This document shows, piece by piece, positions 50,124 through 58,016 of a stretch of 64,000 bases of DNA (the stretch's first letter is position 1; each line of letters starts with the position of its first letter). A program made the translations under genes and the position numbers. The notes under the pieces were generated by a model that was given only the letters and a program-made list of their open reading frames with translations, was not told the origin of the DNA and did not search any database. The DNA is taken from positions 310,001-374,000 of the forward strand of contig WRLT01000001.1 of assembly GCA_009777485.1 (NCBI GenBank). The letters run 5' to 3'. Source of the stretch: Bacillota bacterium. Lineage in GTDB: Bacteria; Bacillota; Clostridia; Christensenellales; Pumilibacteraceae.

Positions 50124-50411
50124 ATGAACTATAAAATTGATTTATCCAACAAAGCACTTGATGACTTTGATAGTATCTTTGATTATATAGCTTTGGATAA
50201 CAAAGTAAAAGCAAAAGAATTCACGGACAAAATAAAACAAAGAATAGCCTTGTTAAATGTTTTTCCGTATTCTGGCCGTGAAAATGAAACGCAAGAATAT
50301 CGGGAAATAATAGAGTATCCTTATATAATAAGATATGTAATAAACGAACAAGCAAAATCCATAATGGTTTTACATATTCGACACGGGGCACAAGAGGAAT
50401 ACCGTAATTAA
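50124..50411 (+). CDS. RelE/ParE-family toxin (95 aa)
   Basis: The protein has the RelE/ParE fold pattern: YKIDLSNKALDDFDSIFDYI, then FPYSGRENE, YREIIEYPYIIRYVIN and IMVLHIRHGAQEEYRN. The C-terminal Arg-His region matches the active-site side of the family. Members are either mRNA-cutting RelE or gyrase-targeting ParE; which one cannot be told here. It is followed by a bidirectional terminator. Confidence 0.85.
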   Translation: MNYKIDLSNKALDDFDSIFDYIALDNKVKAKEFTDKIKQRIALLNVFPYSGRENETQEYREIIEYPYIIRYVINEQAKSIMVLHIRHGAQEEYRN

Positions 50412-50427
50412 GCTTAGATTTTACAAA

Positions 50428-50461
50428 ACAAAAAACGCCCGAATGGTAAGGGCGTTTTTTT
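50428..50461. terminator. Bidirectional terminator between toxin and ferredoxin genes
   Basis: AAAACGCCC (50432-50440) pairs with GGGCGTTTT (50450-50458), with A- and T-runs on both sides. It serves both the rightward toxin-antitoxin operon and the leftward ferredoxin gene. Confidence 0.85.
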
Positions 50462-50465
50462 GTTG

Positions 50466-50636
50466 TTACTTAGCTACTATTGCGCTGGTGGGGCAAACGG
50501 GGTCGCACGCGCCGCAATCTATACATTCGGCTTCGTCGATTTTATAAATCGGCGTTCCCTCATGGATACAGCTTACAGGACACTCAGGGGCGCACGCGCC
50601 GCATCCGATACAATCGTCGTTGATAATTCTGGGCAT
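50466..50636 (-). CDS. 2[4Fe-4S] ferredoxin (56 aa)
   Basis: The 56-residue protein has two 4Fe-4S motifs, CIGCGACAPECP and CIDCGACDPVCP, in the order of clostridial-type ferredoxins. The loop before the second motif has an extra HEGTPIYKIDEAE segment. AAGGAG lies about 12 bases before ATG 50636. It is a low-potential electron carrier in the cytoplasm. Confidence 0.95.
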   Translation of the reverse strand: MPRIINDDCIGCGACAPECPVSCIHEGTPIYKIDEAECIDCGACDPVCPTSAIVAK

Positions 50637-50840
50637 TTTAGTTTCTCCTTTTTTTTGTTTATAAAGGTCTGCGTTTACAGCCTTAACATAGATTTTATCA
50701 TATTTTTATACGCCTGTCAAACTTATCGCTTAAAAAAATACTGTCGTAAAAAGGAAAATTTATGTTATGCTTATGCCCCGAAACTAAGCTGGCCGCCGCC
50801 GTATAAACAGCACGCTACTCCGTCTCCCTGTGTCTGTCCC

Positions 50841-51452
50841 CTAAGTTCTGCCTAACAGCTTTTTTAGTTCTGCAAGGGCTTCGTCTGCTGCGGGCTTTTT
50901 TCTTTCAAAAGCCGCTTCGATTTGTTCGTTTTCTTCCTCAATCCTGTCGTTTTTCGCCCTTTGGCTAATACCGAGCCCAATTGCAACAAACCATCCTATT
51001 ATCGGCAAAACTGTAAATCCTAAAAGCACCCAAGTACCAATGGATGAATTTTTTACAAGGTCTTTCGTTGGTGCAGAGCGTGTGTAATATGATTCGACTA
51101 TCGGTGATAATTCTTTCATTTTTTGATAATGCGGGTGATTTCGATCTCTTTGCATTTTAATATAAGTTGAAGTGGAATAATTTTTGGTAGAAACGCCTGC
51201 ACCGTAGAAAGTTTGCCCCTCATACGTTTGTTTTCTATCCATGTCTATGATAGTCCAACCGCAATTTTCATAGAGTTCCCTGCGCTTTTTTTCAACCGCA
51301 TCGCTGGGATAGCATTTTTCTGTTCTGAACTCCCAATCGGGTGCCCGATAGGCTGTTTGAGCCGTTGCAGCGCCGCCCTGCTGACTTGCACCGCAGCTAC
51401 TACAAAAAACTGAGCTGTCGGGCATTTCTTTTCCGCATTTGTTACAAAACAT
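50841..51452 (-). CDS. Zinc-ribbon membrane protein (203 aa)
   Basis: The N-terminus is a zinc ribbon of the common double-CxxC type (CNKCGKEMPDSSVFCSSCG). A soluble segment follows, then one or two hydrophobic helices near residues 145-170 (TWVLLGFTVLPIIGWFVAIGLG), and a charged C-terminal tail. No catalytic motif is seen. GAAAGGAG precedes ATG 51452. The promoter spacer is made of six CGT units, so expression may vary. Confidence 0.75.
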   Translation of the reverse strand: MFCNKCGKEMPDSSVFCSSCGASQQGGAATAQTAYRAPDWEFRTEKCYPSDAVEKKRRELYENCGWTIIDMDRKQTYEGQTFYGAGVSTKNYSTSTYIKMQRDRNHPHYQKMKELSPIVESYYTRSAPTKDLVKNSSIGTWVLLGFTVLPIIGWFVAIGLGISQRAKNDRIEEENEQIEAAFERKKPAADEALAELKKLLGRT

Positions 51453-51481
51453 TGTTGTCTCCTTTCTTTTTGTAAATTGAG

Positions 51482-51617
51482 TTATCCACAAAATAAATAC
51501 GCACGATAACTAAATATAAGTATACGTCGTCGTCGTCGTCGTCTATGTCAAGCGATTTTGGGGAGATTTGGCGGAAAATTTTTAAACTGTGCAAATTTTT
51601 TTGAGGAGTTATCCACA
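51482..51617 (+). other. Two perfect DnaA boxes in an AT-rich intergenic region
   Basis: TTATCCACA occurs at 51482-51490 and 51609-51617 in the same orientation, each preceded by GAG or G. AT-rich stretches follow the second box. Gene directions on the two sides do not match those expected around a chromosome origin, so a regulatory or accessory DnaA-binding role is as likely. Confidence 0.5.
51519..51551 (-). promoter_or_regulatory. Promoter with (CGT)6 spacer (predicted phase-variable)
   Basis: On the minus strand TTGACA (51546-51551) and TATACT (51519-51524) are both near-perfect but 21 bases apart. The spacer is six CGT/ACG units plus 3 bases. Losing one unit would give an 18-base spacer. 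Confidence 0.72.
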
Positions 51618-51681
51618 ATATGTTTTAATTGCTTTTATTTTCACAATGTTTTAATAATTTAGAATTTTCTTTTAAGCTTTA

Positions 51682-51925
51682 GCCACAGAAAAAATTCCCC
51701 TCTTTGAGGCGCGACGCGGCGGCGATAGCCGCAAAAACACACCGTGTTTTTAGCCAAAGCGGGGAGTGAGGAACGAACGACCCATGGACGCGTTAGCGGA
51801 CGGGGTGGAAAGAAAAGCACCTTTCCACCCCGTCAACTTCGTTGCCACCCCTCAAGAGGGGAATTTTTTAACGGTCTGTTTCCGTAGGACAATCATTGAG
51901 GGGAATTTTTTAAAGGTTATTTATT
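51682..51925. repeat. Back-to-back composite CACCCCGTC repeats
   Basis: A reverse-oriented copy (AATTCCCCTCTTTGAGGCGC to GGACGGGGTGGAAAG) matches 19936-20060, including the hairpin around AAAACACACCGTGTTTT. It is followed head-to-head by a forward copy (CTTTCCACCCCGTCAACTTC to AAGAGGGGAATTTTTTAACG). Together they form a large imperfect inverted repeat. No gene is seen in 51453-52094. Confidence 0.75.
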
Positions 51926-51959
51926 TTTGTACAGCTTACATATTTTATCTTACAGCCGT

Positions 51960-52089
51960 AATTGTGTTTTGGTTACTTTTTCAAAAAGTAACGAGTTGCG
52001 CAGGAGTTGTTAAGGGGGACACAACCGAAAGTGTCCCCCTAGCCGCCCTTTTTTGTTACCTTTTTTGGGGCGTTCCAAAAAAGTAAATT
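51960..52089. repeat. 130-bp dispersed repeat, copy 2
   Basis: This copy matches 48291-48419 with only a few differences (for example GCAGGAGTTG against GGGGGGATTG). It ends 6 bases before the ricT stop codon. Confidence 0.85.
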
Positions 52090-52094
52090 CTCCA

Positions 52095-52964
52095 TTACTC
52101 TAAGCCTTTTAGTTCGGCGGGGATGTCTTCGTCTTTGTCGTCGGTTTGGTGCTTTGCTTTAAAGGATAGTTCGGCAAGCGGATAATCCGAAAAAACAAAG
52201 CTATCGCGTTCGGGGATTTTTAATTTAACCTTTTCTTTTAAAAACATATGCCCGATTACCATGCCCTCTTTGCCGTCCATTGTTTTAACCGTAGAACCCA
52301 TTTTAGGCATGCGCTTGTTGATTTCGGCGTAATTTTTGTTTTCGTAGGCTAAGCAGCACATCAGCCTGCCGCACAGGCCGCTTATTTTAGAGGGATTCAG
52401 CGAAAGCCCTTGCGTTTTTGCCATTTTAATCGTGGCGTGCGGATACTCCTCTATGGCACCGTTGCAGCAGCAGACGCGTCCGCAAGACCCTAGTCCGCCT
52501 AAGGTGCGGCATTCGTCGCGCGGCCCGATTTGGCGCAGTTCTATCCGCAAACGGAACACCGACGCCAGCTTGCGCACCAATTCTCTAAAATCTACGCGGT
52601 TATCCGCCGTAAACAAAATAATCAGCTTTTGCCCGTCAAACGTATGCTCTACGTCTACGGGTTTCATGTCTAGGCCGCTTTGCGCAATCAGTTCGGTCGC
52701 GGTTTTAAGCGTTTCGGCGTGCTTATCCTGATACGCTTGCATTTTTTTCTCGTCCTCTTCATCGGCAAGCCGCATGATGGGTTTAAGCGGCGCGGAAAGC
52801 TTTTTTTCGTCTTGCTCAAACGGCAAAACCGCAACGGTGCCGTACTCGATACCTTTGGCGGTTTCGACAATTACGCCCGCGCCCAGTGTGTACGCAAAAT
52901 CGCCTGCCTCGAAGTAATATGCCTTTGGCGTGCGCCTAAACTTTATACCGACAACTTTTTTCAT
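52095..52964 (-). CDS. ricT: RicT (YaaT)-family PSP1 protein
   Basis: The 289-residue protein has the PSP1 domain and the Fe-S cysteines of RicT: SCGRVCCCNG and CGRLMCCLAYE, with the conserved RIELRQIGPRDECRTLGGLG. In Bacillus subtilis RicT works with RicA and RicF as a complex that steers mRNA processing by RNase Y and affects sporulation and competence. It is last in the decarboxylase-tmk-holB-ricT operon, the classic Bacillota order. AAAGGAG precedes ATG 52964. Confidence 0.95.
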   Translation of the reverse strand: MKKVVGIKFRRTPKAYYFEAGDFAYTLGAGVIVETAKGIEYGTVAVLPFEQDEKKLSAPLKPIMRLADEEDEKKMQAYQDKHAETLKTATELIAQSGLDMKPVDVEHTFDGQKLIILFTADNRVDFRELVRKLASVFRLRIELRQIGPRDECRTLGGLGSCGRVCCCNGAIEEYPHATIKMAKTQGLSLNPSKISGLCGRLMCCLAYENKNYAEINKRMPKMGSTVKTMDGKEGMVIGHMFLKEKVKLKIPERDSFVFSDYPLAELSFKAKHQTDDKDEDIPAELKGLE

Positions 52965-52985
52965 AAAAAATTTCTCCTTTTCTTT

Positions 52986-53960
52986 CTATGGTTTGTAGAT
53001 AGCCCTAAACTCTGCTAAGGTAAAAATAAGCTCGTCCCAGATGCTGTTTTGGTTTGCGTTTAAACGCGCCCTGCGTCTAATTTTACCCAAAAACGGCAAA
53101 ATCTTTTCTAGCGCGGCAGGAGTGTAGCTTTGGCTAAGCCGCTCTATTTTTTCTATAACCGTTTGTAAGCGGCATAGGTGAACCGCCCCTGTTTGGTATA
53201 CGGCCGCATCGCGCAGCAGCATTTCGATGTAGTCTAAAACGGTTTCTATTTGGTCTTTTGCCGCCGAAAAAGCCGTAACCGCGTCTAACACATCGCGCGA
53301 AGAGTTTAAACTTAATAAAACGTCCGCGCACAAAAAAAATAAATCCGCCGCTTTTTCGTTTTGGCTGAACGCGTGCGCACGTTCTATAAAGCCGCCCGAC
53401 AGCGATGCAGCCAGTGCGGCGCGCGCCTCGTTTTGCGTTTGCTGCCACAGTGCGCCGCGCAGCGCACTTTCGCTGAACGGCAAAACATCTATGCGGCGGC
53501 AGCGCGAAAGCACGGTGGGCAATACAGAGGACAAGTTGCGGCAGTTTAGCAGGATAACGGTGCCGCGCGGAGGTTCTTCTAGCGTTTTTAGCAGCTTATT
53601 TTGACACTGCGTGCTAAGCGTTTCGGCGTGGTTAATTAGGTAAAACTTGTATTCACCGCGCGAAGGGCGTTTGTATAGCCCCGCAATCAGCGCGTCTACG
53701 TCCGCTACGGCAACCGTATCTTTTTGGCGCGGAATTTCGGTTACGTCTGCGTGCCGCCCTAAATAAACTAACTCTGCGTCTTGTTCTCCGTTTTCCTTAG
53801 CTAAGCAATACGCGGCAAAAAGGCGCATGGTAAGCGCGCCGGCATAGCCGTCCGCCGCGTTTAATAGATACGCGTGAAAAAGCTTTTTGCGGTCGGCGTC
53901 GCGCTTTAACAGCGTAAAAGCGGCCGAATTTTCTATTAAGCTGGCGTAGGGCGGTTTCAA
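52986..53960 (-). CDS. holB: DNA polymerase III delta-prime subunit
   Basis: The 324-residue clamp-loader subunit has KKLFHAYLLNAADGYAG, INHAETLSTQCQNKLLKTLEEPP and LPTVLSRCRRIDVLPFS, matching HolB. The Walker A region is degenerate, as expected for a subunit that does not hydrolyse ATP. The start is uncertain: TTG 53960 follows the tmk stop by 1 base and no early ATG exists. Confidence 0.9.
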   Translation of the reverse strand: MKPPYASLIENSAAFTLLKRDADRKKLFHAYLLNAADGYAGALTMRLFAAYCLAKENGEQDAELVYLGRHADVTEIPRQKDTVAVADVDALIAGLYKRPSRGEYKFYLINHAETLSTQCQNKLLKTLEEPPRGTVILLNCRNLSSVLPTVLSRCRRIDVLPFSESALRGALWQQTQNEARAALAASLSGGFIERAHAFSQNEKAADLFFLCADVLLSLNSSRDVLDAVTAFSAAKDQIETVLDYIEMLLRDAAVYQTGAVHLCRLQTVIEKIERLSQSYTPAALEKILPFLGKIRRRARLNANQNSIWDELIFTLAEFRAIYKP

Positions 53961-53961
53961 G

Positions 53962-54597
53962 CTAAGTTAATACTCCCCTTTCCTTTAACGCGGCAATAAT
54001 CAGCGCGTGCGTTTCAAATTTTGTGCCGGTTGCCTTAAACGATAAAAAGCGGTGCGGCGCGGATTTTTCGATTTCTTTAAATCCTCCGTATACCTTTTCG
54101 TGAAAGGCAAGCCCCTCGTTTTCTAAGCGGTCGGACGCGTTTGCGCCGCCTTTACGTAAAAAGCCGTTTTTGGGGTGAACGTCCATAAAAATGGTGTAGT
54201 CGATTTCGGTTTCGCCCATTGCAAAGCGGTTGAGTACGTTGATAATTTGCTTATCTATGCCGCGCGCATAGCCTTGATACGCCAGCGTTGAATCGCTGTA
54301 ACGGTCACAAAATACAATTTTTCCCGCCGCTAACGCGGGCGCAATTATTTCGGCCGTGTGCTGACGGCGCGCCGCCGCGTATAAAAGCAGTTCGGTAAGC
54401 GAATCCATACTTTGGTGCGCCGCGTCCAGGATTACGGCGCGGATTTGTTCGGATATCGGCGTACCGCCCGGCTCACGCGTGAAAACCGCGTCTATGCTAA
54501 ATTTTTCGCAGTACTCGCGCAAAAACCGCGTTTGCGTAGATTTGCCTACGCCCTCGCAGCCTTCTATGGTGATAAATTTTCCGCTTGTGTTTTTCAT
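53962..54597 (-). CDS. tmk: Thymidylate kinase
   Basis: Tmk phosphorylates dTMP for DNA synthesis. The 211-residue protein has P-loop EGCEGVGKSTQ, the DR[YH] motif in FCDRYSDSTLAYQGYARG and the TREPGGTP sequence. Its start codon overlaps the decarboxylase stop by 1 base, so the two are coupled. Confidence 0.97.
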   Translation of the reverse strand: MKNTSGKFITIEGCEGVGKSTQTRFLREYCEKFSIDAVFTREPGGTPISEQIRAVILDAAHQSMDSLTELLLYAAARRQHTAEIIAPALAAGKIVFCDRYSDSTLAYQGYARGIDKQIINVLNRFAMGETEIDYTIFMDVHPKNGFLRKGGANASDRLENEGLAFHEKVYGGFKEIEKSAPHRFLSFKATGTKFETHALIIAALKERGVLT

Positions 54598-55619
54598 TAA
54601 AGCTCCGTTAAAGTATTTAGTGCGTCCGCTAAGGCGGTAAAATCGGCGCGGGTTTCGTGCGGCGTTGCAATAAACACGGCGTAGCTGCCCGCAGACGCTT
54701 CGGCGAATAGGTTATATTTAACCAACCTGTGTACCAGCTCTTGCCCGCTGTACGCCGCCGCGCGCACAACAATTCGGGTAAAGTCGTCGTTTTGCAAGCA
54801 CTCCGCTTTTTTTAATAAGCCTTTAAAATGCTGTACATCCGCATAAAGGCGCTCGTAGGCGGCAAAACTGTTTTTTGCGGTTTCCACTGCCATTTCTAGC
54901 GAGGAAAGCAATAGATAGGAGGGGCTTGTGGTGCCTAAGTTTTTTAGCGCGTTATCTATATCTTGCATGAGTGCCGCGTTGTTGACGCACAGGTAGGCGG
55001 CTTGCGTGTACGCGTTGAGGGTTTTATGCGCGGAGAGGTTGCAGGCGTCCGCAACGGCGGCGTATGATACGGGAAACCGCTGCGCGTGTGCGGGAAAGTG
55101 CGCACCGTGCGCCGCATCGCAAAAAAACAGCTTGCCCGCCTTTTTTATAGCTTTGGGGATTTCGGGGCTGATTACTCTGCCAAAGTAATCAGGGCTTTCT
55201 AAGAGGACGGCTTTGGCGGACGGGTGTTTTTGCAGGGCGTCTGTAACGTCTTTTAGCGACGGTACGTTAGGCAATCCGCAGACGCTTACGCCCGTATCGA
55301 AACAAAACAATTCTGCCAAAGATAATTGCACGGCCTCGCTAACGGATTGGTGGCAGCTACTTGGTGCTATGATGTCGCCCTTTGCCGCTAAAATCGCCGC
55401 CTTAATGCCCATAGACGAACCGTTGGTTAAAAAGCGGGCTTGCTGTGCGCCGTAAAACGCGGCGGCGGAGGCTTGGGCAGCGCGGACAAAATCCGCAGGA
55501 AAGGACGCATCGGCCAGTTCGGTAAGGTCGCAAGGGTTAAGCGTGCCCTTATGGCCCGGCGTATGCCAGCGCAAGGGCTTTCGCGCGGCGTATTCGGTTA
55601 AAAATTTAGTAACGGACAT
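54597..55619 (-). CDS. Short Orn/Lys/Arg decarboxylase-type PLP enzyme
   Basis: The protein has the fold-I PLP signature of group III decarboxylases: WHTPGHKG near residue 20, TNGSSMGIKAA for phosphate binding, the Asp in DAAHGAHF and the PLP Lys in LSAHKTLNAYTQ. At 340 residues it is shorter than the roughly 480 of YaaO/SpeA-like enzymes; most of the C-terminal domain is missing. The gene position (upstream of tmk) is that of yaaO in Bacillus. Substrate and activity are uncertain. Confidence 0.82.
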   Translation of the reverse strand: MSVTKFLTEYAARKPLRWHTPGHKGTLNPCDLTELADASFPADFVRAAQASAAAFYGAQQARFLTNGSSMGIKAAILAAKGDIIAPSSCHQSVSEAVQLSLAELFCFDTGVSVCGLPNVPSLKDVTDALQKHPSAKAVLLESPDYFGRVISPEIPKAIKKAGKLFFCDAAHGAHFPAHAQRFPVSYAAVADACNLSAHKTLNAYTQAAYLCVNNAALMQDIDNALKNLGTTSPSYLLLSSLEMAVETAKNSFAAYERLYADVQHFKGLLKKAECLQNDDFTRIVVRAAAYSGQELVHRLVKYNLFAEASAGSYAVFIATPHETRADFTALADALNTLTEL

Positions 55620-55663
55620 GATTTATCCTGCTTGTTTTTACACTGCATTGACTTGCTTTTACT

Positions 55664-55799
55664 TACAACTTACAACTGACAACTGTATTGAAAATCACGA
55701 AGTACAAATTTCGGCTAAAATTTTAAACAATTTCTTGCAGTTATTTTATTTATCTCTTAGCAATAATTCGTCAGTTGTCAGTTGTAAATCGTCAGTTTT
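55664..55799. repeat. Inverted pair of ACTGACA heptads
   Basis: TTACAACTTACAACTGACAA near 55662 is inverted as CGTCAGTTGTCAGTTGTAAA near 55770-55789, with TACAAATTTCGGCTAAAATT between. The 217-base gap between the decarboxylase start and lysS stop holds only this repeat. Confidence 0.65.
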
Positions 55800-55836
55800 A
55801 GGCGGTAAGGCAAGCGTAGCGCGAATCACGCGTGCC

Positions 55837-57321
55837 TTAGGGCTTCTTAACGGGTTTCATGGTGGGGAACAGTATTACATCCCTAATCGACGCGCTGTCG
55901 GTTAACAGCATGACTAAGCGGTCTATGCCTATGCCTAAACCGCCTGTGGGCGGCATACCTGTTTCTAGGGCGTCGATAAAATCATCGTCGGTATCTTGCG
56001 CCTCTGCATCGCCCGCTTTTTTAAGCGCGGCTTGCGCCTCGAAACGTTCGCGTTGGTCAAGCGGATCGTTAAGCTCGGAGTACGCGTTGCCCATTTCGCG
56101 TCCGCAAATAAAAAACTCGAAACGGTACGTTAAGTCGGGATTGCCCGTAACCTTTTTGGCTAAGGGCGAAACCTCTACGGGGTATTCGGTAATAAAAACG
56201 GGAGAAACAAGCTTATCCTCTACCAGTGCGTCAAACGCCGCATATAAGAGATTACCCTTTGTGCGCGGAATATTTTCTAAGCTTACGCCCTTTGCTTGTA
56301 CGGCTTTTACGGCCGTTTCTACGGAATGTATTTCGTTAAAATCTATCCCTGCGTATTTTTTAACAGCCTCTGTCATGGTAAGGCGTTCCCACGGCGGTGA
56401 AAGGTCTATTTGCGTGCCTTGGAAAGAAATAACGGGGTTTAGGTTTAGTTTTTTAAGTACGTGCGCAAATAAATCTTCGGTTAGTGTCATCATAGAGTTG
56501 TAGTCGGCGTATGCCTCGTACAGCTCTAACATGGTAAATTCGGGGTTGTGGCGCGGGCTCATGCCCTCGTTGCGAAACATGCGGCCTAATTCGTACACGC
56601 GTTCAAAGCCGCCCACAATAAGCCTTTTTAAATATAGCTCCGGCGCAATGCGCATAAATAAATCTAAGCCCAGTGTGTTGTGGTGCGTAACAAAGGGCCT
56701 TGCCGCCGCGCCGCCCGCAACGGTGTTTAGTACGGGAGTTTCTACCTCTAAAAAGCCGCGCGATTCTAAAAAGGCGCGAATCGCCGTGATCATGCGGCTG
56801 CGCATAATAAAGGTTTGCTTGACCTCCGGGTTTACGATAAGGTCTAGCTGACGGGCGCGGTAGCGTAAATCGTTGTCGGTTAGCCCGTGATATTTTTCGG
56901 GCAGCGGCTGTAATGCCTTTGCCAACAAGACAAAGCTGTCCGCCGCAACGGAAACCTCGCCTTTATGGGTGCGGAACACCTTGCCCGACACGCCGATAAT
57001 ATCGCCGATATCCAACCGCATAAATGCCTCATAGGCTTGAACACCTAATTGGTCTACTTTAAGGTATACCTGAATTTGTCCCTCGCCGTCTGCAACGTGG
57101 GCAAAGCTAGCCTTGCCCATAATGCGGCGCGTTAAAATTCTGCCCGCGATTTTTACCTTTTTGTTTTCTAGCTTTTCAAAATTGTCCAGTATTTGTTTGG
57201 ACAGCTTGGTGCGCTTAAAAACTACATTTTCAAACGGATTTTGCCCCGCCGCCTTTAATGCGGCAAGCTTTTCGCGGCGAATCAGCCGCTGCTCGCCTAT
57301 ATCCTGTGTATCTTCTATCAT
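55837..57321 (-). CDS. lysS: Lysyl-tRNA synthetase, class II
   Basis: The 494-residue enzyme has an OB-fold anticodon-binding domain ([20 protein letters not shown], about residues 55-150) and a class II core. Motif 2 is [20 protein letters not shown] and motif 3 is [20 protein letters not shown]. It charges tRNA-Lys. It starts 27 bases after greA on the same strand, the common Bacillota pair greA-lysS. Confidence 0.98.
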   Translation of the reverse strand: MIEDTQDIGEQRLIRREKLAALKAAGQNPFENVVFKRTKLSKQILDNFEKLENKKVKIAGRILTRRIMGKASFAHVADGEGQIQVYLKVDQLGVQAYEAFMRLDIGDIIGVSGKVFRTHKGEVSVAADSFVLLAKALQPLPEKYHGLTDNDLRYRARQLDLIVNPEVKQTFIMRSRMITAIRAFLESRGFLEVETPVLNTVAGGAAARPFVTHHNTLGLDLFMRIAPELYLKRLIVGGFERVYELGRMFRNEGMSPRHNPEFTMLELYEAYADYNSMMTLTEDLFAHVLKKLNLNPVISFQGTQIDLSPPWERLTMTEAVKKYAGIDFNEIHSVETAVKAVQAKGVSLENIPRTKGNLLYAAFDALVEDKLVSPVFITEYPVEVSPLAKKVTGNPDLTYRFEFFICGREMGNAYSELNDPLDQRERFEAQAALKKAGDAEAQDTDDDFIDALETGMPPTGGLGIGIDRLVMLLTDSASIRDVILFPTMKPVKKP

Positions 57322-57348
57322 AGCTTGTTTTACCCCGTGCGCTAATCT

Positions 57349-57810
57349 TTACGATATTTTGATAATTTTATAAAAAATGTTGCCTACGGGCGCGATAACC
57401 GTAACTTGCTCGCCTTTCTTTTTGCCCATAACCGCTTTGCCTATGGGCGACTCGTTGCTCATTTTGCCTTTTACGGGGTCGGATTCGGAACTGCCGACAA
57501 TGGTGTATTCGAACTCTTTGCCGTACATATCCTGAATTTTAACCTTTGAACCGAAATCAACCGTATCGGATTTAGCTTTTTCTTCGATGATTACCGCGTT
57601 GCGCAGCTTAGCCTCGATATCCATAATCTCGGCTTCTAATTTAGCCTGCTCTTCCTTTGCGATATCGTATTCGGCGTTTTCGGATAAATCGCCAAACTCC
57701 CGCGCCACGCGGATTTGCTCGGCAGCCGCAGGACGCCCGTTGATTTTTAAATCCGCAAGACGCTCTTCTAACTGCTTTTTAAACTCGGCTGTCATTAAAA
57801 CTTCTGTCAT
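57349..57810 (-). CDS. greA: Transcription elongation factor GreA
   Basis: The 153-residue protein has the N-terminal coiled coil (LMTAEFKKQLEERLADLK, then AREFGDLSENAEYDIAKEEQ with the acidic tip) and the C-terminal FKBP-like domain (IVGSSESDPVKGKMSNESPI). It rescues backtracked RNA polymerase. AAAGGAG precedes ATG 57810. Confidence 0.97.
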   Translation of the reverse strand: MTEVLMTAEFKKQLEERLADLKINGRPAAAEQIRVAREFGDLSENAEYDIAKEEQAKLEAEIMDIEAKLRNAVIIEEKAKSDTVDFGSKVKIQDMYGKEFEYTIVGSSESDPVKGKMSNESPIGKAVMGKKKGEQVTVIAPVGNIFYKIIKIS

Positions 57811-57907
57811 AAACTATGTTCTCCTTTTTATTAAACGGTTTTTTTTATTAAATAAATCTTTTGATGTCCATTGTATCTTTTTTAAGGCTAATTGTCAATT
57901 AAATATT

Positions 57908-58016
57908 CTTTCCACCCCGTCCGCTTCGCGTCCACCCCTCAAGAGGGGAATTTTTTAAAGGCTATTTAATTAAAACCTTAGCCGACATTTTCCATTTTCC
58001 ATTTTCCATTAAAAAA
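57908..58016 (+). repeat. Composite CACCCCGTC repeat plus TCCATTT heptads
   Basis: CTTTCCACCCCGTCCGCTTC is followed by CACCCCTCAAGAGGGGAATT plus T-run and AAAGGCTATTT. It ends in TTAGCCGACATTTTCCATTT heptads that run up to the aminotransferase stop codon. Confidence 0.75.
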
